Assembly (NCBI GenBank): GCA_002436485.1
Contig: DJMK01000166.1
Span: 1 to 7,579 of the forward strand
DNA from: Proteobacteria bacterium UBA6492
GTDB lineage: Bacteria > Pseudomonadota > Gammaproteobacteria > UBA6429 > Thiohalophilaceae
Direction: 5' to 3'
Length of the DNA: 7,579 nucleotides
Shown: positions 1 to 5,643 of the stretch, one piece after another
Layout of the letters: every line of letters starts with the position of its first letter
Position numbering within the stretch: position 1 is the first letter of the stretch
The notes under the pieces: generated by a model
The model's database searches: none
Told to the model about the DNA's origin: nothing
Seen by the model: the letters and a program-made list of their open reading frames with translations, nothing else
Made by a program: the position numbers and the translations under genes

Positions 1-211
1 TGGCCAGTTCAGTTTCGCGAAATGCGGCGAGCGACTCTTTATTTTCGAAAAAATAAATACCGCATACCTCACCTGTTGTCTCGTCGCGCCCGTATATTTT
101 CTGTATCAAGCCGGGTACCTCGAGAAAGCGTGGTTTGCGCTCGTCTACGCGGCGTAGCAGCTCCTCGGGATCCAGTTCTGATTTAATGCGGACATATAAA
201 ATTGTGGCCAT
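1..211 (-). CDS. YdhR-like dimeric alpha/beta-barrel protein (partial, N-terminal 70 residues)
   Basis: The gene starts at ATG 211-209 and runs off the left edge, so only the first 70 residues are visible. The protein begins MATILYVRIK and contains a PGLIQKIYGRDETTG stretch followed by GIYFFENKESLAAF. This order (first beta strand, helix, PGF/PGL turn, strand, GIYLF-type strand, helix) matches the YdhR/antibiotic-biosynthesis-monooxygenase-like ferredoxin fold; E. coli YdhR has the same PGFLWKVW...GIYLF arrangement. Members are small cytosolic homodimers, often called putative mono-oxygenases, with no firmly established substrate. An AAGGA ribosome site at 219-223 lies 7 nt before the ATG and fixes the start. 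The gene is separated from the upstream membrane-protein gene by 74 bp of AT-rich DNA. Family assignment is by remembered pattern and the function is unproven. Confidence 0.75.
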   Translation of the reverse strand, partial: MATILYVRIKSELDPEELLRRVDERKPRFLEVPGLIQKIYGRDETTGEVCGIYFFENKESLAAFRETELA

Positions 212-285
212 AGAGATATCCTTCGGTAAATAAAATTAAATTTTCATCTGTGGGTTAAACAGATAAAAATCGCGATCAGGTTATT

Positions 286-585
286 TTATGTTTTTTTATA
301 CCATCGAATGAATATAAACAACGCGATCATCGAAATAATTAACAACAGTGGATAGATGAGTAGCAAATCAACACGAATATTACATTCTCCGCTACACAAT
401 ATTCTTAGCTTCATTCCATACTCATAAACAAAATATAGAACCCAAAGCACTGCGGTAATCAGGACAAATCGTTGTCTGCTTTTAAGGTAGAAAGCACCAA
501 AGATTGCGAAAGGGATGAACGCAAAAAAAGGAAACGGAATAAAAACCAGCGCCATATATTTTAGTGGTAACAGTAAAATTTCCAT
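286..585 (-). CDS. Small hypothetical integral membrane protein (99 aa)
   Basis: I do not recognise this protein. It is 99 residues and mostly hydrophobic, with three likely membrane segments: roughly residues 7-33 (rich in Phe, Pro and Ile), 39-57 (VLITAVLWVLYFVYEYG) and 73-94 (LLLIYPLLLIISMIALFIFI). A short loop between the second and third holds two cysteines (CSGEC), and the protein ends in a basic RWYKKT tail, suggesting a cytosolic C-terminus. There is no clear Shine-Dalgarno sequence before the ATG, so translation may be weak. Base composition is visibly more AT-rich than the transporter gene upstream on the same strand, which fits an accessory or recently acquired gene. I looked for integron cassette boundaries around it and found none. 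It could be real but poorly conserved. Confidence 0.55.
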   Translation of the reverse strand: MEILLLPLKYMALVFIPFPFFAFIPFAIFGAFYLKSRQRFVLITAVLWVLYFVYEYGMKLRILCSGECNIRVDLLLIYPLLLIISMIALFIFIRWYKKT

Positions 586-680
586 AGTCAGTTATAGGCA
601 GGCAGTAAGTTGGCCCTTTTGTGGTGTTCTTGATATTAGTTTGTCAGTCGTTACGGAATTATTGTGAGAGGTTGAATACA

Positions 681-1535
681 TTATGTGTTGCGACGGTTCA
701 GAATAAAGATGAGTATACCGCCTAATACGGCAACCGAGGCAATCCCAAATCGCGGTGTCATTACCTCGCCAAGTAACACTATGCCACCCAGCGTCGCGAT
801 GATGGGAACGCTCAGTTGAACGGTGGCAGCGGTGGTGGCCGACAATGCTGGCAGCACCGCATACCACAGTGCGTAGCCCATGCCTGAAGCCAGTGCGCCC
901 GAGGCCACGGCATAAACGGCGCCTGCTTCGCTAATCGTTTCATGTTGACCGCCCATTATTACAAATAGGATTAGCGCAAATGGCAAGGAGCGCAAAAAGT
1001 TGCCGGTTGTGGCTAATGTGGGTTGTTTGCTACCGCGACCGCGCAGTGAATAGATACCCCAGCAAGTCCCTGCGCCAATCATCAGGAGTGCACCGAGCAG
1101 TGGCGGTGCTTCGACACCGGGTAAAACCAGCCACACCAGGCCGGCAAACGCGGACACTGCACCTATAATTTGCAGGCTGCTTAGCCTTTCGCCGGCCCAT
1201 AAACCATACGTAATCATGGTGATCTGCACGGCAGCGAAGGCCAACAATGCACCGGTACCTGCATTCAGGCTGATATACGCAAATGAAAACATGGCAGCGT
1301 AACCAAACAGCGCCGCTGCCGATAACCAGTTTCCGCCAACAGATAATTTACGCTGCGTGATGGCAACCAGCAGCCACAGAAAAATAGCACCGGATGCCAG
1401 GCGAATCAGCGTAAAAGGAGCCGCACCGATATTTCCCGATGCCAACGCTTCTCTGCACAAAAGCGAATTGGCTGCGAAAGCGAGCATCACGGCCGTGGTA
1501 ACGAGCGTGAGTCGAATAGCTGATTTAGAAGTCAC
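681..1535 (-). CDS. EamA/DMT-superfamily transporter
   Basis: A 284-residue polytopic membrane protein with about ten hydrophobic segments, the usual length and layout of EamA (drug/metabolite transporter) proteins made of two repeated five-helix halves. Typical family features are the N-terminal LAFAANSLLCREAL in the first helix, an arginine-containing second segment (TLIRLASGAIFLW), and the late LSVPIIATLGGIVLLGE helix followed by a final hydrophobic segment and a basic C-terminus (NRRNT). Such proteins sit in the inner membrane and usually export amino acids, metabolites or drugs; the substrate cannot be predicted. The start is a GTG at 1535 with no good ribosome site; the ATG at residue 17 would cut into the first helix and is less likely. 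The upstream region is occupied by the integron-type cassette and attC, so any native promoter has been displaced or the gene is read through from the cassette. Confidence 0.85.
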   Translation of the reverse strand: MTSKSAIRLTLVTTAVMLAFAANSLLCREALASGNIGAAPFTLIRLASGAIFLWLLVAITQRKLSVGGNWLSAAALFGYAAMFSFAYISLNAGTGALLAFAAVQITMITYGLWAGERLSSLQIIGAVSAFAGLVWLVLPGVEAPPLLGALLMIGAGTCWGIYSLRGRGSKQPTLATTGNFLRSLPFALILFVIMGGQHETISEAGAVYAVASGALASGMGYALWYAVLPALSATTAATVQLSVPIIATLGGIVLLGEVMTPRFGIASVAVLGGILIFILNRRNT

Positions 1536-1567
1536 GTTGAATTCGTTTGTTATGCAGTTACTGAATC

Positions 1568-1642
1568 GACCAACGATTGAGTTAAGTGGCGTTAAAACAG
1601 CGAAGCTGTTTAGCGTCCACGGACTTGAATGACTTTTTAGGC
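1568..1642 (-). other. attC recombination site (59-base element)
   Basis: On the minus strand the 75-bp site runs from R'' GCCTAAA to R' GTTGGTC. Between them are TCATTCAAGT on the L'' side and CACTTAACTCAATC on the L' side, both close to common attC L boxes (compare ...CTTAACTCAAGCGTTAG at the end of aadA cassettes). The centre is an imperfect palindrome: AAACAGC (1603-1609 in plus-strand terms near the apex) pairs with GCTGTTT around a 3-nt GAA/TTC loop, then TAACGCCAC pairs with GTGGACGCTA with unpaired extra bases, then AAGT with ACTT. Extrahelical bases of this kind give attC its strand selectivity for the IntI recombinase. R'' overlaps the TAA stop of the cassette gene. R' departs from GTTRRRY at one position, as expected if its outer six bases come from the insertion target. 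Confidence 0.82.
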
Positions 1643-1974
1643 AATATTTTTAGTATCGAATACAAGTACAGTTTCATATATTTTCCCCTCTTTACATCGA
1701 AACAGCTGGCCGATTAAATTACCCCTGTACTTATAGAAAGCTGTTGCTTCATTTGCATTACCTATAACCGAAAATATTTTAGCTTCTGGATCTGCCTCAA
1801 GATTTCCGTTGAGTGAATCTATATATTCTTGCTTTGAATCAAATTCTAACAATGGCCCTTTAAGATTAAATTGTATAGATAGTAAAGAATCAATTCCTTC
1901 TACATCTGCTTTACAGAAACACTCGACAAATGATTTTGCTAGAATCTCACTATCCATTTCTTTTTATTGCCTAA
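1574..1974 (-). mobile_element. Single integron-type gene cassette (401 bp)
   Basis: Read on the minus strand, the cassette begins at a perfect GTTRRRY core site (GTTAGGC, 1975-1969), with the recombination point between 1975 and 1974. It carries one gene starting 11 nt after TTAGGC and ends with an attC whose R'' (GCCTAA, 1642-1637) is the exact complement of the cassette's own left end. The right boundary falls inside GTTGGTC (1574-1568), between 1574 and 1573. This arrangement, one gene plus one attC with a very short 5' leader and no promoter, is the canonical structure of a mobile gene cassette. The cassette is visibly AT-rich compared with the DMT and ZIP genes on either side. No intI gene or second complete attC is in the window. 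Rejoining the flanks gives ...ATATAG|TTGGTC..., which contains the GTT needed for secondary-site insertion. Confidence 0.8.
1637..1957 (-). CDS. NTF2/SnoaL-like cassette-encoded protein (106 aa)
   Basis: The only gene of the integron-type cassette. The 106-residue protein has the pattern of a small NTF2-like (SnoaL-type) domain: an N-terminal helix (ILAKSFVECFCKADVEGIDS), then LLSIQFNLKGPLLEF, a DSKQEYIDSL helix, and a C-terminal beta-sheet region ending KIYETVLVFD, close to the usual 'GKI..i.vffD' ending. The fold forms a cone-shaped pocket used by ketosteroid isomerases, polyketide cyclases and many binding proteins; no catalytic residue set can be assigned, so the ligand is unknown. There is no signal peptide, so it is cytosolic. 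The ATG at 1957 lies 11 nt after the cassette boundary behind an A-rich AAAAAGAA leader. Its stop codon is inside the attC R'' box. Codon use is strongly AT-rich compared with neighbouring genes, a sign of transfer. Expression probably depends on an external promoter. Confidence 0.78.
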   Translation of the reverse strand: MDSEILAKSFVECFCKADVEGIDSLLSIQFNLKGPLLEFDSKQEYIDSLNGNLEADPEAKIFSVIGNANEATAFYKYRGNLIGQLFRCKEGKIYETVLVFDTKNIA

Positions 1975-2160
1975 CTATATATGGGTACCGAACTGCGATA
2001 TAACATTTAGCGCAAATTCGATCGTTTGCAAAATTATTTTTTATAATCAAACTTTTATGCCCTATAAACTTTCTAATAGCAAGAGGGTACTAGGTTGCAA
2101 AGTGTTGCACTAATTTTTTAATTGCCATGTAAACAGGCGGTTACAGCTTTTCTTGGTCGG

Positions 2161-2883
2161 CTAGCCAAGGGCAAGCAGGTTATTTCCCAGCATACCCAGG
2201 CTGAAACCCAGCACGGCACCCAGAGGCGGCGCCCAATGCCGGTTCATGCGGGATTGCGGCGCGATGTCCTGGAATATCAGGTAAAGGATGCCACCCGAGG
2301 CAAACAGCATGGTGATACCCAGCAGAACGACGTTTTCCCTGAAATAAATGTAACCAAGCAAAGCGAAGATCGGGCCAATCGGTGTGAGCAGGGCCATACG
2401 GGTTAATATGCGTTTCTGGCCTGATGCAGGTGCAGCTCGTAGCTCGCGATAGGCATTAAATCCTTCGGGTAAATTTTGTAGGCCGATAAATAAAGCAAGT
2501 AAGGGTGCTGAAGCCGAGCCAACGGCAAATGCGCCACCAAGCGCCAGTGATTCTGGTATGTAATCCAGCAACATGGCTGTGAATTGTGGTTTCTCGCGCC
2601 GACGCGAACCTAGTATGCGTTCGATAACAAAGAAAAAGACACCACCGCTAACCAGGACGACCACGCTCAGGATCGAATGCTCAACATAAGCGATGCCTTC
2701 AGGCACCAGCACTAGCGCGACGGCCGCTAGCAGAATGCCACCACCAAATGCAATTACAGAATGCCTGAGTTCATGTTCCAGCCAACTGGGTCTTATTTTT
2801 TCTTTGTAGGCGAGCAGTCCACCCAGCGGAATACAGGCGCCGGCACACAGGGTGTAGAAAATGATGCTTGATAATTCATCCAT
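2161..2883 (-). CDS. ZIP-family metal transporter with altered metal-site residues
   Basis: A 240-residue inner-membrane protein with about eight hydrophobic segments, the size of bacterial ZIP (ZupT/GufA-like) divalent-metal transporters. Family features: an N-terminal helix with GACIPLGGLLA, HSVIAFGGGILLAAVALVLVPE in helix 2, DYIPES at residues 107-112 (helix 4), QNLPEGF at 136-142 (helix 5) and FASGGILYLIFQDIAPQ near 194-210. In typical ZIPs helices 4 and 5 carry HN(F/I)PEG motifs whose His and Asn bind metal. Here the helix 4 HN is replaced by DY and the helix 5 H by Q, while the Pro-Glu pairs are kept, so metal choice or even transport may differ. I chose ATG 2883 because the protein then begins directly at the first helix; a TTG at 2928 would add 15 residues. 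Neither has a clear ribosome site. It is divergent from the metallopeptidase-like gene, sharing a roughly 130-bp spacer. Confidence 0.83.
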   Translation of the reverse strand: MDELSSIIFYTLCAGACIPLGGLLAYKEKIRPSWLEHELRHSVIAFGGGILLAAVALVLVPEGIAYVEHSILSVVVLVSGGVFFFVIERILGSRRREKPQFTAMLLDYIPESLALGGAFAVGSASAPLLALFIGLQNLPEGFNAYRELRAAPASGQKRILTRMALLTPIGPIFALLGYIYFRENVVLLGITMLFASGGILYLIFQDIAPQSRMNRHWAPPLGAVLGFSLGMLGNNLLALG

Positions 2884-3011
2884 CAGCTTATGCAACGCCC
2901 AGGTTGTTGTCTTGTTTATTATGGACAAAAGTCGGTATGGATAAAACCTGTGCTGGCGAGCCAGAAGCAGTAATGCCGTTTCATGGCAGCTTCGGTTACA
3001 ATGACCCTGAT

Positions 3012-4133
3012 ATGAACGTGTTCATTCAGAAGCATCATCCGTTACAGGTTTTTTTATGCCTGTGCCTGTTACTGGCAGGTCCCGTCATGGCGCATGAGGT
3101 GGTACCCCACACCGGCCCATCCCTGTCTAGCAAGCCCGCTGAGCTGGAAAAAATAATCAAGCAGAAAATCGAGTACTACAACAAGACCTATCCGGAGATT
3201 CATTTTGTGCACGTGGATGGCGGTGATGACTGGCATGGTGATCTGCTGGCGATCATTACCATGTTGGGTACAAGCCCGGACGCGCTGGACTATCAACATC
3301 CACCGGATTTACGCGAGACATTGATGAACGTCACCATGGAACGGTTAAGAATTATGCTGCAGGCCGACGTGGTGTCGGCAACCCTGTTTCGCGTAGGGCA
3401 GGAAAGTATTCTCAAGCGTCCTAACCTGTGTGTAATTACACTCAATCCGAACGAGTTTGTGTCCAGTGACTACCAGGCGACACGTTACATGCTGGACCTG
3501 GACGATGATGTGATGAAAAAAGTGCACCCGGCACGCTATCTGGATCATATTCATCACCTCATGTTCACGCTGGATCACGAGGCATTTCATTGTCTTGATT
3601 CGTATTTCAACGGTGGTTCACCACAGACGGAAAAGGAACTGGGTGGCGAGTACAACCTGTTTCGGCGTGAGAGCGTAGCTGATGCCTATGCCATGGCGTT
3701 TCATATCCGCGAACATGGTGATGTCACCGCATATGCCAGAAATATCGCGCACGCACGGGCGCTCTGGTTGTTTTCCGACAGCCCTAACCGCTGTACCTTT
3801 GAGACATTGCGCGAGGTGATCAGTTACGATGACAAGGTGATTCGCTCGGTTCCGGTTAAGGATTTGATTAGCCTGGCTACCCACGTACGTAACAAGACGG
3901 TAGGTAATTATGATGCCTACGTGGCACAACGGGTTGCGGCGATCCATGCCGCAATGGAGTTAGGCCGGGACATCGCGTTTTATGGTGAGCAGTGGGAGAA
4001 GGCCAGTGAGAAGCAGGCTAATCCTGCGTTGGTCAAGCACCTGATTAACCGTTATGAATATTACTATGCGAAATTATTCACCGACGATCCGATACCGATG
4101 GTAGCCCCGCATGGGCACGAGTGGAAAAAATAA
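3012..4133 (+). CDS. Exported putative HExxH metallopeptidase, family not recognised
   Basis: The only plus-strand gene. From ATG 3012 it encodes 373 residues starting with a signal peptide: MNVFIQKHHP, a hydrophobic core LQVFLCLCLLLAG and a probable cleavage site PVMA|HE, so the product should be periplasmic or secreted. The key motif is HEAFH at residues 189-193, an HExxH zinc-binding and catalytic motif. It is followed 27 residues later by RRESVADAYAMAF, in which E220 and D224 fit the gluzincin third ligand (E..xD/ExxAD, as in several gluzincin families). Between signal and motif is a segment rich in acidic and His residues (VHVDGGDDWHGD). The C-terminal ~150 residues are mostly helical with no motif I know. 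I cannot place it in a named peptidase family. Earlier in-frame starts exist at 2973, 2937 and 2868 (TTG), none with a good ribosome site; 3012 is preferred because it begins the signal peptide. Confidence 0.7.
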   Translation: MNVFIQKHHPLQVFLCLCLLLAGPVMAHEVVPHTGPSLSSKPAELEKIIKQKIEYYNKTYPEIHFVHVDGGDDWHGDLLAIITMLGTSPDALDYQHPPDLRETLMNVTMERLRIMLQADVVSATLFRVGQESILKRPNLCVITLNPNEFVSSDYQATRYMLDLDDDVMKKVHPARYLDHIHHLMFTLDHEAFHCLDSYFNGGSPQTEKELGGEYNLFRRESVADAYAMAFHIREHGDVTAYARNIAHARALWLFSDSPNRCTFETLREVISYDDKVIRSVPVKDLISLATHVRNKTVGNYDAYVAQRVAAIHAAMELGRDIAFYGEQWEKASEKQANPALVKHLINRYEYYYAKLFTDDPIPMVAPHGHEWKK

Positions 4134-4135
4134 TC

Positions 4136-4564
4136 TCAGGGACGAATCAGGATATAGCCCTGCTCAACCAGTTCTATAATGCGTGCGGCACCACCGCTGG
4201 TTTCTTTTGCGTATTTATTCAGTTCAACCTGCTTGCCCAGTACTTTCTCCATTTTCTTGGCCGTATTGCGGCAGGCCGAGAATTTGACACCGCTTTTTGC
4301 CAGCTTGCTAACGCGCTGGTTGTGTTTACTTTCAGCGAATAACAATTGCAGGCCTGGGCCAAATGCGACAACTTCTATCTGGACATCTTCGCCGTATTTT
4401 TTTAACAGGTTATCCGCCACGTTTAACACCAGCACCTGTTTTTGTGCCGTGTTGTCAGTCAGTTGTAAAACGACTTTTTTCTGTTGTGCGGCAAAAGCGC
4501 TGCCTGTGTTGGTGAGTGTAAATAATAAAAAAAGAGTAACGGTCAAGTATTTTAATTTATGCAT
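4136..4564 (-). CDS. Exported DsrE-family protein
   Basis: A 142-residue protein with a clear signal peptide (MHKLKY, hydrophobic core, GSAFA|A at about residue 25) followed by a DsrE/DsrF-like domain. Diagnostic stretches are KKVVLQLTDNTAQKQVLVLNVADNLLKKYG, VQIEVVAFGPGLQLL at 61-75 (family A(Y/F)GPGL motif), SGVKFSACRNT around Cys98, and AARIIELVEQGYILIRP at the end. Cytosolic DsrE relatives relay sulfur through a conserved cysteine; exported single-domain relatives are common in sulfur-metabolising proteobacteria but poorly understood. Cys98 lies in the position of the usual conserved Cys (FSAC/FVAC). A CGGAG ribosome site (GGAG at 4572-4575) lies 7 nt before the ATG. The start is 15 nt after the end of the TPR gene, so the two are probably one operon. 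The gene ends 2 bp from the stop of the oppositely directed peptidase-like gene, with no terminator visible between them. Confidence 0.87.
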   Translation of the reverse strand: MHKLKYLTVTLFLLFTLTNTGSAFAAQQKKVVLQLTDNTAQKQVLVLNVADNLLKKYGEDVQIEVVAFGPGLQLLFAESKHNQRVSKLAKSGVKFSACRNTAKKMEKVLGKQVELNKYAKETSGGAARIIELVEQGYILIRP

Positions 4565-4579
4565 GCTGATACTCCGCGG

Positions 4580-5248
4580 TTATTCATTGTAACCAAGTGC
4601 TTGTGCAGTAATAGAATCCTGTTTGGCTTTTTTATTCATGTTGAGCGCTTTATATGCCTGGCCGCGTATATGATATGCCGGCGCATGCAGTTTATGATCC
4701 TTTTTATCGATTAATCGGCTGCAGAATTCAACTGATTTTTTATAATTCTTTGCAGCGAAATGTGTACTACACAGATTAAACAATAGCTCCGCTTTGTCGC
4801 CAGCGATGCTGAGAGCTTTTTCCATATGTGGCAGTCCTTCTGCATATTTTTCCTGCATGGCCAGCGCGGAGCCAAGTAGATGCTGGGTTTGCCAGATACT
4901 GTCATTCCAGTCATAGGCCTTTTGTGCATACAGCGTGGCGAGCTGAATATTGCCCAGTGAAATTTGCACTTCGCCCATCAGTGTAAATAGCAAGGCATTT
5001 TGCGGGCAGAGTTCAAAGGTGGTAAATAGTTCTTCTTCGATATTGTGTAATGCTTCAAAGAAGGACGGTGAGCCTGCTTCATATTGTTCCAGTACCCGGT
5101 TATGAGTATCGGAAAGCCTGTTATATTCGGATTGACACTCTGCCTGGCTAGTGCTGGCCAGCACTTTCTGGACGTCGATAGACCATGCCATCAGTAACAC
5201 GATGACAGTTACTGCGTTGTTAAGCCTGCTTTGTATTGGTAATCGCAC
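4580..5248 (-). CDS. Exported tetratricopeptide-repeat protein
   Basis: A 222-residue protein with an N-terminal signal sequence (MRLPIQSRLNN, then AVTVIVLLMAWSI, probable cleavage near VLAS at 28-32) and four TPR-like helical pairs at about residues 84-117, 118-151, 152-185 and 189-221. Their spacing and small/aromatic pattern are typical: G and A at the helix crossings (LMGEVQISLGN, LLGSALAMQEKY, NLCSTHFAAKNY, IRGQAYKALNM). TPR repeats bind peptides or other proteins; an exported one often acts as a periplasmic scaffold. Cysteines at 38, 81, 160 and 176 could form disulfides in the periplasm. The start is a GTG with only a weak ribosome site; the ATG at residue 20 would remove most of the signal peptide and is unlikely. 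The gene is followed at 15 nt by the DsrE-like gene, suggesting co-expression and possibly interaction. Confidence 0.8.
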   Translation of the reverse strand: MRLPIQSRLNNAVTVIVLLMAWSIDVQKVLASTSQAECQSEYNRLSDTHNRVLEQYEAGSPSFFEALHNIEEELFTTFELCPQNALLFTLMGEVQISLGNIQLATLYAQKAYDWNDSIWQTQHLLGSALAMQEKYAEGLPHMEKALSIAGDKAELLFNLCSTHFAAKNYKKSVEFCSRLIDKKDHKLHAPAYHIRGQAYKALNMNKKAKQDSITAQALGYNE

Positions 5249-5303
5249 GTTAAAAATATTAGATGCTCTGTTGTTTCCAGATAAATGCTACTTATTCTAG
5301 AAC

Positions 5304-5326
5304 AAAAAAGCGGCCTAAGCCGCTTT
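5304..5326 (-). terminator. Rho-independent terminator after the DUF2892 gene
   Basis: An 8-bp perfect stem, AAAGCGGC (5307-5314) and GCCGCTTT (5319-5326), closes a CTAA/TTAG loop. On the minus strand the hairpin is followed by a run of six T (complement of 5304-5309). It sits just after the stop of the DUF2892 gene and upstream of the TPR gene, so it separates these transcription units. The short T-run on the plus strand (TTTATT) makes it only a weak terminator in the other direction. Confidence 0.87.
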
Positions 5327-5347
5327 ATTGTTGTCATATGGCCGACA

Positions 5348-5551
5348 TCAGTTGAATGCCGTACCTGGCCGAGCACCCAGTTTTTTCACGATGGTAGCAA
5401 GCGGGCAAAAACCGGTAAAAGATGACTGCAACAGGTTGGCGCCAACAAAGGCAGTCAGCCACAACCAGTTAACATTGTGATAGTGAGACAGGGCTAGGCT
5501 GACGAGGATGACAGTGCCAGCAAAGGCCATGACGATGCGATCAATACTCAT
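5348..5551 (-). CDS. YgaP-like DUF2892 membrane protein
   Basis: A 67-residue protein with two membrane segments, about residues 5-22 and 28-46, followed by the family's characteristic block N39-LLQSSFTGFCPLATIVKKLG-59. This matches the DUF2892 domain, which in E. coli YgaP follows a rhodanese domain and anchors it to the inner membrane. Here the domain stands alone, the common form in many proteobacteria, where it is often near sulfur-handling or heavy-metal genes. The single Cys in FCPL is conserved in the family. A GGAG ribosome site lies 8 nt upstream of the ATG. The gene is flanked by terminators on both sides, so it is its own transcription unit with a promoter in the short spacer 5552-5606. 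Its biochemical role is not established. Confidence 0.87.
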   Translation of the reverse strand: MSIDRIVMAFAGTVILVSLALSHYHNVNWLWLTAFVGANLLQSSFTGFCPLATIVKKLGARPGTAFN

Positions 5552-5602
5552 TTTTTCTACTCCAGATAAAAAAATTGCAGAAAGCTTACTGTTACGACGT
5601 TT

Positions 5603-5636
5603 AAAAAAAAGAGCAGTACTGTCGTACTGCTCTTTT
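5603..5636 (-). terminator. Strong rho-independent terminator after the phosphofructokinase gene
   Basis: A perfect 13-bp inverted repeat, AAAAGAGCAGTAC (5607-5619) and GTACTGCTCTTTT (5624-5636), with a 4-nt loop, lies directly after the phosphofructokinase stop. On the minus strand the stem runs into eight T residues (complement of 5603-5610). The plus-strand side also ends in TTTT, so it could work in both directions. It makes the phosphofructokinase transcript end before the DUF2892 gene. Confidence 0.92.
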
Positions 5637-5643
5637 ATTTGAC

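Noticed and set aside
246..264. ATCTGT/ACAGAT hairpin with a 7-nt loop as a terminator
   Set aside because: The stem is only 6 bp with two GC pairs and is followed by mixed A/T rather than a T-run; too weak to call.
586..680. Possible attC between the DMT gene and the small membrane protein
   Set aside because: No R''/R' pair or imperfect palindrome on the minus strand; the GTTATAGGC at 591-599 is on the wrong strand and does not match GTTRRRY.
592..867. Minus-strand open frame inside the 3' end of the DMT gene
   Set aside because: It overlaps the well-supported transporter in another frame, and its product rich in His, Arg and Ser has no protein-like pattern.
2014..2031. GCAAA...TTTGC inverted repeat around CGATCG as an operator
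   Set aside because: The arms are only 5 bp and off-centre from the CGATCG palindrome; likely chance in AT-rich DNA.
2091..2130. TGCAA-AGTG-TTGCA hairpin followed by T-rich DNA as a terminator after the ZIP gene
   Set aside because: It is on the wrong side for the minus-strand T-run, the stem is 5 bp, and the T-run is not adjacent.
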